NCBI RefSeq assembly: GCF_900582625.1
Contig: NZ_UTIQ01000138.1
Location: forward strand, 62,001 to 126,000
Length of the DNA stretch: 64,000 bases
Direction of reading: 5' to 3'
Source of the DNA: Pseudomonas viridiflava
GTDB taxonomy: Bacteria > Pseudomonadota > Gammaproteobacteria > Pseudomonadales > Pseudomonadaceae
A program made the position numbers and the translations under genes. The notes beneath the pieces were generated by a model. It did not search any database and was not told the DNA's origin. It worked only from the letters and a program-made list of their open reading frames with translations. Of this stretch, positions 50,890 to 60,474 are shown piece after piece (within the stretch, counting starts at the first letter, position 1; each line of letters begins with the position of its first letter).

Positions 50890-53394
50890 TCAGCCCTCGC
50901 GCAGCACGGTTAACGGGCTGGCATTCAAGGCGCGGCGGGTGCCGATCACGCCAGCAGTGCCGACCAGCAGGGCGCCGATCAGGGGCAGTATCAGCAACCA
51001 CCAATGCGGCGCCCAGGCCATGTCGAAGGCGAAGCGGTAGAGCAGAAAGCTCACCAGTTCGCTGCCCAGCGCGGCCAGCAAACCGCTGGCAATTCCCAGC
51101 ACGCCAAACTCCGCCAGCCGCGCCCGTTGCAGTACTTTGCGCTCGGCACCCAGCGCGCGCAGCAGGGCGCCTTGGCGGATGCGCTCGTCCAGCGTGGCCT
51201 GCAAGCCGGCGAACAGCACGGTGAGCCCGGCCGCCAGCACAAACAACAGCACGTACTCCACGGCCAGCGTCACCTGGGCAAGGATGCTGCGCAGCTGCGC
51301 CAGAATCGCTTCGATCTGCAGCAGGGTCACCGCCGGAAACGCCCGCGACAGTTCCACCAACGCCTGCTCTTGCTGCGGCGGCAGGTAGAAGCTGGTGAGG
51401 TAGGTGACGGGCAGGTCTTGCAGCGTGCCGGGTTCGAAGATCATGTAGAAGTTGGGCTGGAAGGTGTCCCAGTCGACCTCACGCAAGCTGGTGACCACTG
51501 CGTCGCGGTCGAGCCCGCCAACGCTAAAACTCAGGCGGTCGCCGAGTTTCACTTTCAGGCTTTCGGCCAGCTTGCTTTCAATCGACACGCCCGGCACGTC
51601 GCCCTTGGGCTCGGCGCCCCACCAGCTGCCGGCCACCAGTTTGTTGCTCACGGGCATGTCGGCGGCCCAGGTCAGGCTCAGGTCGCGGCGCACGGCGCGG
51701 TCGCCGGTGGAGTCTTTGCTCACCACTTGTTTAACCGGCTGACCGTTGATGGCGGTCAGGCGACCGGGCACCACGGGGTACAGCGGAGCAGGGTGGGGCG
51801 AGAGCTTGGCCAGGTGCGCGGCGAAGGCGTCTTTGTCACCGGGCAGTACGTTGAGGGCGAAGTAGTTGGGCGCGTCTTTGGGCAATTGCTGCTGCCAGTT
51901 ATCCAGCAGCTCGCCGCGCAGCAGGGCGATAAGTGCCATGGACAGCAGAATCAAGCCGAAAGCCAGCGACTGCCCAGCCGCAGCCAGCGGATGGCGCAGC
52001 AGTTGGCCGAGGCCCAAGCGCATCGGCAATGGCGCGCCGGCCAGCAGGCGACGCAAGCCTTGCAGGCCCAACACCAGCGCACCGCCGAGCACTAATGCCG
52101 CCACGAGGCCGCCGCCCAGCAAGGCTAGGGTCAGCGGCAGGTCGAGGCTCAGGCGCCACATAATCAAGGTCAGGGCGCCCAGCGCGGCGCCGTAGACCAG
52201 CCAGGAGCTAGGCGGCACGGGCATCAGGTCGCGGCGCAATACCCGCAGCGGCGGCACGCGGCCCAACGCCGCCAAGGGCGGCAGGGCAAAGCCGGCGAGG
52301 GCAACCAAGCCAGTCGCGATGCCGGCAACGGCGGGCATAAATCCGCCGCTGGGCACGGTGGCCGGCAACAAGCCGCCAAGCAGATGGAACAAGCCCAATT
52401 GGCCCAACCATCCAAGCAGTGCGCCGAAGCCGGCGGCCAGCAGACCGAGCATGGCCAATTGCAGCGTGAACACGGTGAGCGCTTCGCGGCGTGACAAGCC
52501 CAGGCAGCGCAACAGGGCGCTGGCGTCGAAGCGTTTGGCGGCGAACCGCGCCGCGCACAAGGCCACGGCAACGCCCGCCAACAACACGGCGGCCAGGCTG
52601 GACAAGTTCAGGTAGCGCTCGGCACGGCCCAGCGCGCCGCCGACCTGGCGGTTGCCGTCGCGCGCGCCTTCAATTTTCTGGTTGGCCGCGAGCATGGGTT
52701 TCAGCGCGTGGCGATAACGCTCAAGGTTTTCTGCGCTGCCGGTCCACAGTTCGGCATAGCGCACGCGGCTGCCGGGCTGAACCACGCCAGTGGCGGCCAG
52801 GTCGTCCATGTTCATCAGCAGGCGCGGCGTGAGGCTGTAGAAGTCGCCGGCGCGGTCGGGCTCGTAGGTGAGCACGCGGCTCAGGCGCAGTGTTTTCGCG
52901 CCGACGTCGACGCTGTCACCCACCTTCACATTCAGCGCCACCAGCAGCCGCGCTTCCACCCAGGCTTCGCCAGGCGCGGGACCGCCGCCAGTGGTTTCTT
53001 CGGCGTAGGGCGCGGGTGCGCTTTTTAGTTGGCCGCGCAACGGGTAACTGCTGCTTACGGCTTTGACGCTGGCCAGTTGAATGCCGTTGTCGCCAGCAAT
53101 AACGCTGGAAAATTCCACCAGCTGCGCGTGTTGCAACTGCGCTTGTTTGCCGGCGTCGAGTTGCGCCTGGGTGGCGGGCGTGCTGCCGGTGAGCAGCATG
53201 TCGGCGCCAAGAAATTCGGTGGCGCGCAGTTGCATGGCGGCGTTCAGTCGCGCGCTGAAAAAGCCGATGGCGGTACTGGCGGCCACGGCAATCACCAAGG
53301 CGAAAAACAACACGCGCAACTCGCCCGCACGCGTGTCGCGACGGAGCTGGCGGGCGGCGAGGTTGAGCAGGCGGGAGAAGGGTAGGCGCGTCAT
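50890..53394 (-). CDS. ABC transporter permease, FtsX-like (YbbP type)
   Basis: The protein has 834 residues from the ATG at 53394. It has an N-terminal helix (ELRVLFFALVIAVAASTAIG), a large periplasmic domain, and two FtsX-type four-helix bundles (AVLLAGVAVALCAARFAAKR, VEYVLLFVLAAGLTVLFAGL). This is the YbbP layout. Start and stop overlap with the ATPase by 1 bp (TGATG). It probably handles lipid or lipoprotein-type substrates; the substrate is not known. Confidence 0.87.
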   Translation of the reverse strand: MTRLPFSRLLNLAARQLRRDTRAGELRVLFFALVIAVAASTAIGFFSARLNAAMQLRATEFLGADMLLTGSTPATQAQLDAGKQAQLQHAQLVEFSSVIAGDNGIQLASVKAVSSSYPLRGQLKSAPAPYAEETTGGGPAPGEAWVEARLLVALNVKVGDSVDVGAKTLRLSRVLTYEPDRAGDFYSLTPRLLMNMDDLAATGVVQPGSRVRYAELWTGSAENLERYRHALKPMLAANQKIEGARDGNRQVGGALGRAERYLNLSSLAAVLLAGVAVALCAARFAAKRFDASALLRCLGLSRREALTVFTLQLAMLGLLAAGFGALLGWLGQLGLFHLLGGLLPATVPSGGFMPAVAGIATGLVALAGFALPPLAALGRVPPLRVLRRDLMPVPPSSWLVYGAALGALTLIMWRLSLDLPLTLALLGGGLVAALVLGGALVLGLQGLRRLLAGAPLPMRLGLGQLLRHPLAAAGQSLAFGLILLSMALIALLRGELLDNWQQQLPKDAPNYFALNVLPGDKDAFAAHLAKLSPHPAPLYPVVPGRLTAINGQPVKQVVSKDSTGDRAVRRDLSLTWAADMPVSNKLVAGSWWGAEPKGDVPGVSIESKLAESLKVKLGDRLSFSVGGLDRDAVVTSLREVDWDTFQPNFYMIFEPGTLQDLPVTYLTSFYLPPQQEQALVELSRAFPAVTLLQIEAILAQLRSILAQVTLAVEYVLLFVLAAGLTVLFAGLQATLDERIRQGALLRALGAERKVLQRARLAEFGVLGIASGLLAALGSELVSFLLYRFAFDMAWAPHWWLLILPLIGALLVGTAGVIGTRRALNASPLTVLREG

Positions 53395-54077
53395 CACGCC
53401 TCCGCTGTCTGCACGATATGCCCGGCTTCCAGGCGAATGCGGCGATGGCAGCGCTGCGCGAGGCGTTCGTCGTGGGTCACCAGCACCAAGGTGGCGCCGC
53501 GTTCCTGGTTGATTTCGAAAAGTAGGTCGCTGATGTGCTCGCCGGTGTGGGTGTCGAGGTTGCCGGTGGGTTCATCGGCAAACAGCACGGCGGGTTCGGC
53601 GGCAAAGGCGCGGGCGATGGCCACGCGTTGTTGCTCGCCGCCGGACAGCTGACGCGGCGTGTGGGTCAGGCGTTTGCCCAGGCCCACGCGCTCAAGCAAG
53701 TCGCGGGCACGCTCGCGGGCGTCACGCCGGCCTTCGAGCTCCAGCGGCAGCATCACGTTTTCCAGCGCGTTGAGGCTGTCGAGCAATTGAAACGACTGGA
53801 ACACAAAGCCCACATGCTCGGCCCGCACGCGAGCGCGCTGGTCTTCGTCGAGGGTATTGAGGGTGTGGCCGGCGAGGATGATTTCGCCGCTGCTGGGCAG
53901 GTCGAGCCCCGCCAACAAACCGAGTAAGGTGGATTTCCCCGAACCGGAAGTGCCGACGATGGCGAGGCTGTCGCCGCGCAGCAGGTCGAGGGAGAGGTCG
54001 TGCAGGATGGTCAAATCGCCTTCCGCGCTAGGAACCACTTTGCTAAGGTTCCGCGCAGTAAGAATGCTCGCAGTCAT
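53394..54077 (-). CDS. ABC transporter ATPase (YbbA type)
   Basis: The protein has 227 residues. Walker A is VGTSGSGKSTLLGLL, the signature is LSGGEQQRVAIARAF, Walker B is AVLFADEPTGNLD. This is the LolD/YbbA-like group. The gene is divergent from tesA with the start regions 10 bp apart, the arrangement seen for ybbA/tesA in E. coli and Pseudomonas. Confidence 0.9.
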   Translation of the reverse strand: MTASILTARNLSKVVPSAEGDLTILHDLSLDLLRGDSLAIVGTSGSGKSTLLGLLAGLDLPSSGEIILAGHTLNTLDEDQRARVRAEHVGFVFQSFQLLDSLNALENVMLPLELEGRRDARERARDLLERVGLGKRLTHTPRQLSGGEQQRVAIARAFAAEPAVLFADEPTGNLDTHTGEHISDLLFEINQERGATLVLVTHDERLAQRCHRRIRLEAGHIVQTAEA

Positions 54078-54087
54078 GGAGATTCCA

Positions 54088-54693
54088 ATGCGTACATGGT
54101 GGGTAACGGGTGCCCTGGTGGTAATGCTTTGGGCACAAGGGGCGGTGGCAAGCACGGTGCTGGTCGTCGGCGATAGTATCAGCGCCGGTTTGGGCCTGGA
54201 AACCAGTCAGGGCTGGGTCAACTTGTTACAAAAACGCCTGCAAACCGATGGCTTCGACGACAAAGTCGTCAATGCCTCCATCAGCGGCGACACCAGCGCA
54301 GGCGGCCTCGCGCGCCTGCCCGCGCTGCTCTCAGAGCATAAGCCGAGCGTCGTGGTCATCGAGTTGGGCGGTAACGACGGGCTGCGTGGCCAGCCGCCGG
54401 GCCAATTGCAACAGAACCTTGCGGCGATGGTGGACCAGGCCCAGCAGACCGGCGCCAAGGTGCTGCTGCTCGGCATGCGCCTGCCGCCCAATTATGGCGA
54501 GCGCTACAACAAGGCCTTCGCCGCGACTTTCACTGAGGTGGCGGCGCAGAAACAAGTGCCGCTGGTGCCGTTCTTCCTTGAAGGGGTTGGCGGCGTACCG
54601 GAGCTGATGCAGGCCGACGGCATTCACCCGTCTGCGGGTGCGCAATCGAAGTTGCTCGACAACGCCTGGCCCGCCCTGAAGCCGCTGTTGTAA
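54088..54693 (+). CDS. tesA: Periplasmic thioesterase / arylesterase TesA
   Basis: The protein has 201 residues. The start at 54088 follows a GGAG site. A signal peptide (MRTWWVTGALVVMLWAQGAV) is followed by the SGNH blocks: GDSISAGLG (nucleophile Ser), SGDTSAGGL, GGNDGLRG and DGIHPS. This multifunctional lysophospholipase/thioesterase is close to Pseudomonas aeruginosa TesA. Confidence 0.93.
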   Translation: MRTWWVTGALVVMLWAQGAVASTVLVVGDSISAGLGLETSQGWVNLLQKRLQTDGFDDKVVNASISGDTSAGGLARLPALLSEHKPSVVVIELGGNDGLRGQPPGQLQQNLAAMVDQAQQTGAKVLLLGMRLPPNYGERYNKAFAATFTEVAAQKQVPLVPFFLEGVGGVPELMQADGIHPSAGAQSKLLDNAWPALKPLL

Positions 54694-54827
54694 GGCGGTC
54701 TGCTTGGCCATTTTCGGCGCCGTTGTTCGGAAGCGGCTGATGGACGAAACGTTTTAAAAGGTCTGCTGAGAAGGCTTTTTTATGCGCCACCTTTCGGCTA
54801 AGGTGGCGCCGTCTCCAGGAGCCTTCA

Positions 54828-55109
54828 ATGCCGCGCCCCGCTTGGTCTTTACACGCTTACCAACTGATCGAACCCGACGAGCAGCTCGACCTGTTCGCGT
54901 GCCGTGAAGTGCGTGTGCACCTGGTGGCTCGCCAGCTCGAATTGAGCGGCCACGCTGACCGCACCTTGTGCGGCGGTTTGCTGCCGGCCCAGCCCAAATG
55001 GGTGAATCTGGAAAAACCGCTGCTGCGCGACAAGCGCCTGTGCACAGCGTGCTACGCCACGCTCCAGGCCCAGCGTGACGGCGACCGCCCACGCTGGCCG
55101 GGCGTTTAG
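54828..55109 (+). CDS. Small conserved protein of unknown function
   Basis: The protein has 93 residues. It is soluble and basic, with a CTACYATLQ segment (C-x2-C) and an upstream Cys in TLCGGLLP that could form a metal site. Proteins like this lie between tesA and the L,D-transpeptidase in Pseudomonas genomes, so the gene is real; the function is unknown. Confidence 0.7.
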   Translation: MPRPAWSLHAYQLIEPDEQLDLFACREVRVHLVARQLELSGHADRTLCGGLLPAQPKWVNLEKPLLRDKRLCTACYATLQAQRDGDRPRWPGV

Positions 55110-55184
55110 GCCACTCCCGGCCGCCCGTGAGCGCGTGTACAATCGCGTTCTTTTCTCACTCGCTATTCAGCCAAGGATCACCGG

Positions 55185-56144
55185 ATGTTGTCGCGCGCTC
55201 CTGCAGTCGCCCGTTCCCTGTCACTCGCCGCGCTGTTCGCGGTCGGCCCTGCCGCAGCGTTGGAATTTCCGCTGCCGCCACCGGGCGAAGACATCATTGG
55301 CCAGGTTCAAGTCATCACCGCCAAGTACGAAGACACCTTCGCCGACATCGGCGTGGCGAATGATCTGGGCTACCTGGAAATGGTCGCCGCTAACCCGGGC
55401 GTTGACCCGTGGTTGCCAGGCGTAGGCACGCAAATTATTTTGCCGACGCGCTTCGTACTGCCGCCTGGCCCGCGTGAAGGCATCGTGATCAACCTGGCGG
55501 AGTACCGCCTGTATTACTTCCCGAAAGGGCAGAACGTGGTGCACACCTATCCGTTGGGCATTGGCCGTGAAGGCTGGGGTTCGCCGATCAACGTCACCAC
55601 CATTACCGCCAAAACCGCCAACCCGGCGTGGTACCCGCCGGCCTCGATTCGCGCTGAACACGCCGCCGACGGTGATCCGTTGCCGAGCGTGGTGCCGCCA
55701 GGTCCGGACAACCCGCTCGGTCCGTTCAAATTCAACCTCGGCCTGCCGGGTTACCTGATTCACGGCTCGAACAAGAAATTCGGCATTGGCATGCGCGTGA
55801 GCCACGGTTGCTTCCGCATGCTCAATAACAACGTGCTGGAGCTGGCGAAGCTGGTGCCGGTGGGCACCAAAGTGCGCATCCTCAACGACCCGTACAAATT
55901 CGGCGTGAGCAACGGCAAGGTCTACCTGGAAGCGCACACGCCGCTGGACGACAACGGCAACCCGTCCGTGGTGGATAAACACACCGCCGTGATCAACGCC
56001 CTGCTCAAGCGCGAAGACCTCACCAACAGCGTGAGTCTGGACTGGGAAGTGGTGCGCGACGTGGTTGCTGCCGAAGACGGCCTGCCCGTGGAAATCGCCA
56101 CGCCGGGTTCGGTAGTGCCGAACACGGCGGCAGTTGTGCAGTAA
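55185..56144 (+). CDS. L,D-transpeptidase (ErfK/YbiS/YcfS/YnhG family)
   Basis: The protein has 319 residues. A signal peptide (MLSRAPAVARSLSLAALFAV) is followed by a LysM-like segment (ITAKYEDTFADIGVANDLGY) and the YkuD catalytic domain (EGIVINLAEYRLYYFPKGQN) with the motif HGSNKKFGIGMRVSHGCFRM, catalytic Cys included. The C-terminal tail is an ErfK-type extension. It may cross-link peptidoglycan or attach the OprI lipoprotein, whose gene lies next downstream in the opposite direction. Confidence 0.92.
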   Translation: MLSRAPAVARSLSLAALFAVGPAAALEFPLPPPGEDIIGQVQVITAKYEDTFADIGVANDLGYLEMVAANPGVDPWLPGVGTQIILPTRFVLPPGPREGIVINLAEYRLYYFPKGQNVVHTYPLGIGREGWGSPINVTTITAKTANPAWYPPASIRAEHAADGDPLPSVVPPGPDNPLGPFKFNLGLPGYLIHGSNKKFGIGMRVSHGCFRMLNNNVLELAKLVPVGTKVRILNDPYKFGVSNGKVYLEAHTPLDDNGNPSVVDKHTAVINALLKREDLTNSVSLDWEVVRDVVAAEDGLPVEIATPGSVVPNTAAVVQ

Positions 56145-56160
56145 GTCGCCACGCAACAAA

Positions 56161-56196
56161 AAGCCCGCTGCCGGTTAACCCCGCAGCGGGCTTTTT
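56161..56196 (+). terminator. Rho-independent terminator of the L,D-transpeptidase gene
   Basis: The stem AGCCCGCTG pairs with CAGCGGGCT, followed by a T-run. Confidence 0.85.
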
Positions 56197-56215
56197 GTTG
56201 CGTGTAAGGAAATCA

Positions 56216-56410
56216 AGAGCTCGCGGCTGAAGCCGCTCCTACAGGTTCTTGATTTCCGCTCTCAGCCTTCACGCCGCTCCAGATCGAGCGAGCTAGAGCG
56301 GGGCAAGGCGAAAAGCGCTTTTCAAGCGCAGTTGGCTGTAGCCAATGAGCATTGAAAAGTGATTTTCAACGCAGCCCCGCCGACGCGCAGCCGATCGCTT
56401 TTTTACACAC
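56216..56410. repeat. REP half-site and palindromic element
   Basis: A REP half-site (GCGGCTGAAGCCGCTCCTAC, about 56223-56242) is followed by a longer repeat element rich in GAAAAGCGCTTTTC dyads (about 56309-56322) with further half-sites near 56357-56373. Confidence 0.5.
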
Positions 56411-56438
56411 GAAAAAAAGCCGGGCACTAGGCCCGGCT
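56411..56438 (-). terminator. Rho-independent terminator of oprI
   Basis: The stem GCCGGGC-ACTAG-GCCCGGC has seven A on its left side, which become the U-tract on the minus-strand transcript. Confidence 0.9.
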
Positions 56439-56446
56439 CAGCGCAA

Positions 56447-56698
56447 TTACTTGCGGCTGGCTTTTTCCAGCATACGAGCAGCACGCTCGTTAGCTTCGTC
56501 AGCAGTTTGCTGAGCTTTCTGAGCAGCAGCCAGAGCTTCGTCAGCTTTGCGGTAGGCTTCGTCAGCACGAGCTTGAGCGCGAGCAGCAGCGTCTTCGGTA
56601 GCGGTCAGACGAGCTTCGGTTTCTTTGGTGGTGCTGCTGCAGCCGGTTGCCAGAACGGCAGCCAGAGCCAGAGCGGAAAGTTTCAGAACGTTGTTCAT
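56447..56698 (-). CDS. oprI: Major outer-membrane lipoprotein OprI (Lpp homologue)
   Basis: The protein has 83 residues. It has a lipoprotein signal ([20 protein letters not shown]) with lipobox ATGC, then a trimeric coiled coil of heptads ([40 protein letters not shown]) and the C-terminal Lys that links to peptidoglycan (EKASRK). Codon use is highly biased (GCT, GAA, CGT), as expected for one of the most abundant proteins. A terminator follows. Confidence 0.95.
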   Translation of the reverse strand: MNNVLKLSALALAAVLATGCSSTTKETEARLTATEDAAARAQARADEAYRKADEALAAAQKAQQTADEANERAARMLEKASRK

Positions 56699-57147
56699 TG
56701 TGTTCCCCTTAAGGTGCATTTTTTCCATAGAGCGAATTGCCCCGAGCTCGAGGTAATTGGCCGGTCTACATACTACTCATTACTTGTAGTAAGTAAACGG
56801 ACGTAACGCCAGCGCCCTACTTTTTTTGGTGAAATTGAGTGCTATGTAAGCAAGCCGTAATAGTGCTGGATGAAAAGTATCCAGTTGCGGCTGCGACGTG
56901 CGCATTTACGACAGGTAAAACGCAGCGCTGGCGGATATTGTCATCGCCACACTTTCGCGCACCCAGCGCCTTCTTTTTGCCGCAACTAGCGGACCAACAA
57001 ACGCTTCGTTTGAAGTGTGGTTTAGCGTCTTTTAAGCACCGTGTCGCAGCGCCCATTTTCAGCAGTAGCTGGCACTTTGCCGGCCTGTTAAGCTGCGCCG
57101 CACAAGACCTACAGCATCGTGCGTGTCGTGACATAAAGGACGTCAGC
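56699..57147. other. Divergent gap between oprI and the next gene
   Basis: This 449-bp gap holds the putative oprI promoter; the rest shows no gene or clear signal. Confidence 0.4.
56770..56797 (-). promoter_or_regulatory. Possible oprI promoter with overlapping palindrome
   Basis: On the minus strand TTTACT and TAGTAT are spaced by 16 bp, about 72 bp upstream of oprI. The dyad TACTAC-N9-GTAGTA (56771-56791) overlaps this region. Confidence 0.35.
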
Positions 57148-58413
57148 GTGGCCAGAATCGTTAAATGGGGTTTGCTTTCGGTAATTGCCCTTGCCGTATT
57201 AATCAAGCTGTCGCTGTGGCTATCGGTACGTTCGATCATGAACGATGCGATCGCGCAGTTATCGCCTTTTATGGATATCACTTACGGCGGCATTACCTCA
57301 TCGTTCGATGGCCGCGTAGGGTTGGAAAACCTTACTGTGCGCGTGCCCATGATGGGCGACAGTGTTCGGGTTCAGCATGCGCAGTTGAAGTTCAATGGCC
57401 TGGGTGAACTGTTGCGCTTCAAGGAAAGCCTGGCCGAAGGCAAGTTCCCGGAACAAATGGCAGTCAACCTTAAAGGCCTGGCGCTCGATGTTCATGGCCC
57501 GTTTATGCAGCAGCTTTACGACGCGCCGTCTGAGCGCAGCCTGTTTACGGCGATGAGTGAAGTGAGCTGCGGCAAGGTTCGCTTCATTGGCACCACCGAA
57601 CTGTTGGACATGGGCTATCGCACCTTTGAAAGCGATGCGGAGTTCTCGTATCGCTTTGAGCCGGCACGAAAGACCGTGCACTTTTCCATGACCGCCGACA
57701 CGCGCGACATGGCCGAAGTGAAGCTGACGCTGGCCTTGGCCAATATGTCGGATAACCCGGGCGACATGCGTGTGCATCCGCCGGAGTTGTCGTTGGTAGC
57801 CATGGAAATCAATGACAACCAGTACCAGCGCAAAGTGCTGGAATACTGCGCCGGCAAGATGGGGCAGACCAGTGAGGTGTACCTGAAGACGGCGGTGGAG
57901 CAGTTCGACAAAGTGATGCGCAGCCAACGTGTGGCGCTGGCCCCGTCGGTGCTTGAAGCCTATGGCCGTTATCTGAAAGACCCACAATCGCTGCGGCTAG
58001 AACTTAATCCGAACGCCGGGGTGAGCTGGGATGGCCTACAGTTCTTCGAAGCCAATGACGTGGTGGGCATGTTGCACCCGGCGCTGTTGGTGAATCAGCA
58101 ATCGGTCTCGCCGGTGAGTTTCACTTGGTTCGACCCGGGCGCGCGCAAAGAGCCATTGCCCAACGAAATGATCGTCGCAGAAAAAGTTGAGTCAAATGCC
58201 ACGACGCAGCAATATGAGTTTGTGAGTGTCGCCAGCCTGCCCGATTACGCTGGCAAGCGTTTGCAGTTCATTACCCACGAAGGTACTTATTATCAGGGTG
58301 TGCTGCGCAAAGTGGAGAACGGCAAAGCCTACCTCAGTGTCCAATTTGGCTCGGGGTCGGCGGAGATGTTTCTGCGCTTGGATAAGATCGATAAGGTAAG
58401 GGTCATGTTCTAA
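57148..58413 (+). CDS. Membrane-anchored protein, DUF945-like
   Basis: The protein has 421 residues. The GTG at 57148 follows an AAAGGA site. One N-terminal anchor helix (WGLLSVIALAVLIKLSLWLS) is followed by a large beta-rich periplasmic domain (DITYGGITSSFDGRVGLENL, DSVRVQHAQLKFNGLGELLR), reminiscent of DUF945/AsmA-type barrels. The C-terminal part (YAGKRLQFITHEGTYYQGVL) is Sm/LSm-like in appearance. The function is unknown. Confidence 0.7.
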   Translation: MARIVKWGLLSVIALAVLIKLSLWLSVRSIMNDAIAQLSPFMDITYGGITSSFDGRVGLENLTVRVPMMGDSVRVQHAQLKFNGLGELLRFKESLAEGKFPEQMAVNLKGLALDVHGPFMQQLYDAPSERSLFTAMSEVSCGKVRFIGTTELLDMGYRTFESDAEFSYRFEPARKTVHFSMTADTRDMAEVKLTLALANMSDNPGDMRVHPPELSLVAMEINDNQYQRKVLEYCAGKMGQTSEVYLKTAVEQFDKVMRSQRVALAPSVLEAYGRYLKDPQSLRLELNPNAGVSWDGLQFFEANDVVGMLHPALLVNQQSVSPVSFTWFDPGARKEPLPNEMIVAEKVESNATTQQYEFVSVASLPDYAGKRLQFITHEGTYYQGVLRKVENGKAYLSVQFGSGSAEMFLRLDKIDKVRVMF

Positions 58414-58432
58414 GACCCGCTGAGGAGTTGTG

Positions 58433-58702
58433 ATGAGCGAGGCGCTGTCTATCAACCATGACCAGGCAGGTCATCAATTCGAGACCACCGTGGATGGTGA
58501 TCGTGCTTACCTTGCCTATATGGATCTGGGTAAGCAGACGCTCGATATCTACCGCACGTTTGTGCCCAACTCGTTGCGCGGCCGTGGCATTGCTGCGGCA
58601 TTAACCGAGCGCGCGTTGGAGTATGCCGAACGTATGGGCTACACCGTGATTCCATCGTGCTCGTATGTAGAGCGCTATATGGAACGGCGCAATCGGCACT
58701 GA
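58433..58702 (+). CDS. GNAT-family N-acetyltransferase (YjdJ-like)
   Basis: The protein has 89 residues. A GAGGAG site fits the ATG at 58433. The short GNAT core has TFVPNSLRGRGIAAALTERA (acetyl-CoA-binding RGRGIA) and the C-terminal IPSCSYVERYMER. This is the small YjdJ/GTLF-like acetyltransferase group. The substrate is unknown. Confidence 0.82.
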   Translation: MSEALSINHDQAGHQFETTVDGDRAYLAYMDLGKQTLDIYRTFVPNSLRGRGIAAALTERALEYAERMGYTVIPSCSYVERYMERRNRH

Positions 58703-58712
58703 TTTCGCAGTT

Positions 58713-58744
58713 AAAAAAACGCCGGGCTAAGCCCGGCGTTTTTG
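58713..58744. terminator. Bidirectional rho-independent terminator
   Basis: The stem ACGCCGGGC-TAA-GCCCGGCGT has A-tract and T-tract on both sides and lies between convergent genes. Confidence 0.9.
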
Positions 58745-58759
58745 TGTGCGCGGTTTGAA

Positions 58760-59836
58760 TCAGCCGCGTTGCCGCTTGGGCAATACGTTTTTGAGTTTGC
58801 TGTGCATGCCCAGCAAGGTTTTCTCGGTGGTGTCCCAGTCGATGCAGGCATCGGTGATCGACACGCCGTACTTCAACGCATTGAGGTCTTTAGGGATCGA
58901 CTGATTACCCCAGCCCAAATGACTTTCCACCATCAGGCCAACAATCGACTGGTTACCTTCCAGAATCTGGTTGGCGACGTTTTCCATCACCAGCGGTTGC
59001 AGCGCCGGATCTTTGTTGGAGTTGGCGTGGCTGCAGTCGACCATGATGTTCGGGCGAATGCCGGCTTTGGTCAGTTCCTGCTCACACACGGCCACGCTCA
59101 CCGAATCGTAGTTCGGCTTGCCGTTGCCGCCGCGCAGCACCACGTGACCGTAGGCGTTGCCTTTGGTGGTGACGATGGACACGCCGCCTTCCTGGTTGAT
59201 ACCGAGGAAACGGTGAGGGCTGGAGACCGATTGCAGCGCGTTGATGGCAACCGTCAGACCGCCGTCCGTTCCGTTTTTGAAGCCGACTGCCGACGACAAG
59301 CCCGACGCCATTTCGCGGTGGGTTTGCGATTCGGTGGTGCGTGCGCCAATGGCCGACCAGCTGATCAGGTCTTGCAGATATTGCGGGGAAATCGGGTCAA
59401 GCGCTTCGGTGGCGGTGGGCAAGCCCATTTCAGCCAAGTCGAGTAGCAGTTGGCGACCGATATGCAGACCGTCCTGAATCTTGAAGGAGTCGTCCAGGTA
59501 AGGATCGTTGATCAAGCCTTTCCAGCCGACGGTGGTGCGCGGCTTTTCGAAATACACGCGCATCACCAGATAGAGCGTGTCCGACACCTCGGCGGCCAGC
59601 ACTTTCAGGCGCTCGGCATACTCATGGGCAGCTTTGATGTCGTGAATCGAGCAAGGGCCCACCACCACGAACAGGCGGTGGTCCTTGCCGTCGAGAATAT
59701 TGCGGATCACCTGACGGCCTTGCACTACGGTGTGCAGGGCGGCTTCAGTCAGCGGAATATCACGCTTGAGCTGGTCGGGGGTGATGAGGGTGTCGTTGGA
59801 GGCGACGTTAAGGTCATCGATCGGTAAATCAGCCAT
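58760..59836 (-). CDS. 3-deoxy-7-phosphoheptulonate (DAHP) synthase, class I
   Basis: The protein has 358 residues, typical length. It carries the DAHP-synthase blocks VVVGPCSIHDIKAAHEYAER, VMRVYFEKPRTTVGWKGLIN, SWSAIGARTTESQTHREMAS, FKNGTDG and IMVDCSHANSNKDP. It condenses PEP and erythrose 4-phosphate at the start of the shikimate pathway. N-terminal feedback-site residues are present, but which amino acid inhibits it cannot be told here. Confidence 0.94.
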   Translation of the reverse strand: MADLPIDDLNVASNDTLITPDQLKRDIPLTEAALHTVVQGRQVIRNILDGKDHRLFVVVGPCSIHDIKAAHEYAERLKVLAAEVSDTLYLVMRVYFEKPRTTVGWKGLINDPYLDDSFKIQDGLHIGRQLLLDLAEMGLPTATEALDPISPQYLQDLISWSAIGARTTESQTHREMASGLSSAVGFKNGTDGGLTVAINALQSVSSPHRFLGINQEGGVSIVTTKGNAYGHVVLRGGNGKPNYDSVSVAVCEQELTKAGIRPNIMVDCSHANSNKDPALQPLVMENVANQILEGNQSIVGLMVESHLGWGNQSIPKDLNALKYGVSITDACIDWDTTEKTLLGMHSKLKNVLPKRQRG

Positions 59837-60017
59837 CGTGCTACTCGTTGGTCAGGTCGTCAGTCAGGTCACGGAGGTTGGCCGTCAGCCATTGGCGACA
59901 GAGCGCGGAGCGTAACGGGGGTGGGAACCTTAGCGCGTACGGCCCGCCTCGACAATGGGGCGGTCGTGCTTATAAGGGGGAATCAATAGGCCGAAGCGGG
60001 CGCTATCGGGACGACTA

Positions 60018-60440
60018 TTAATGCAGGCCGCTGAAGGTGGAGAACGTTGCCGCGTGTTCGGCGATCCATTCCTTGGCAATGGCTTCGACAGGCAGCGGCT
60101 GACCGAGCTCTTGTTCGCGCAGATGCCGGTAGTGTTCGATCTGGCATACCTGCTCGACCATACGCGCGCGAAACAGCGTTTCCTCGTCCACAAAGGCGAT
60201 GCCGACCAAGTAATCGGTGGGCTGCTTCTTACACCAGGCCACCACACCGCTGTAGCGGGCCTGATCGCCCAGCAGCGGAATGCGCAGTTCCACCGCCGTG
60301 CCACGGCGAAAACCTTTGGGGGAATTGCAGGCCACGCCGCCGAGGCTGATATTGTTCAACCGCTGACGCGGCAGGAAGGCGTGCTTGCGCTGAATCAGCT
60401 CAACTGGCATATCACTGGGATGACGCAAAAACTGACGCAT
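60018..60440 (-). CDS. PilZ-domain protein
   Basis: The protein has 140 residues from the ATG at 60440 (MRQFLRHPSDMPVELIQRKH), the usual PilZ-type start; an ATG at 60476 would share bases with the divergent gene's start. The c-di-GMP motifs are RHPSD (RxxxR partly reduced) and NNISLGGVACNSP (D/N-x-S-x-x-G), followed by TAVELRIPLLG and VGIAFVDEE. It probably binds c-di-GMP, though the first motif differs from consensus RxxxR. Confidence 0.78.
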   Translation of the reverse strand: MRQFLRHPSDMPVELIQRKHAFLPRQRLNNISLGGVACNSPKGFRRGTAVELRIPLLGDQARYSGVVAWCKKQPTDYLVGIAFVDEETLFRARMVEQVCQIEHYRHLREQELGQPLPVEAIAKEWIAEHAATFSTFSGLH

Positions 60441-60474
60441 TACCAAAAAACTCCACACGTTCGGATGATGGCTC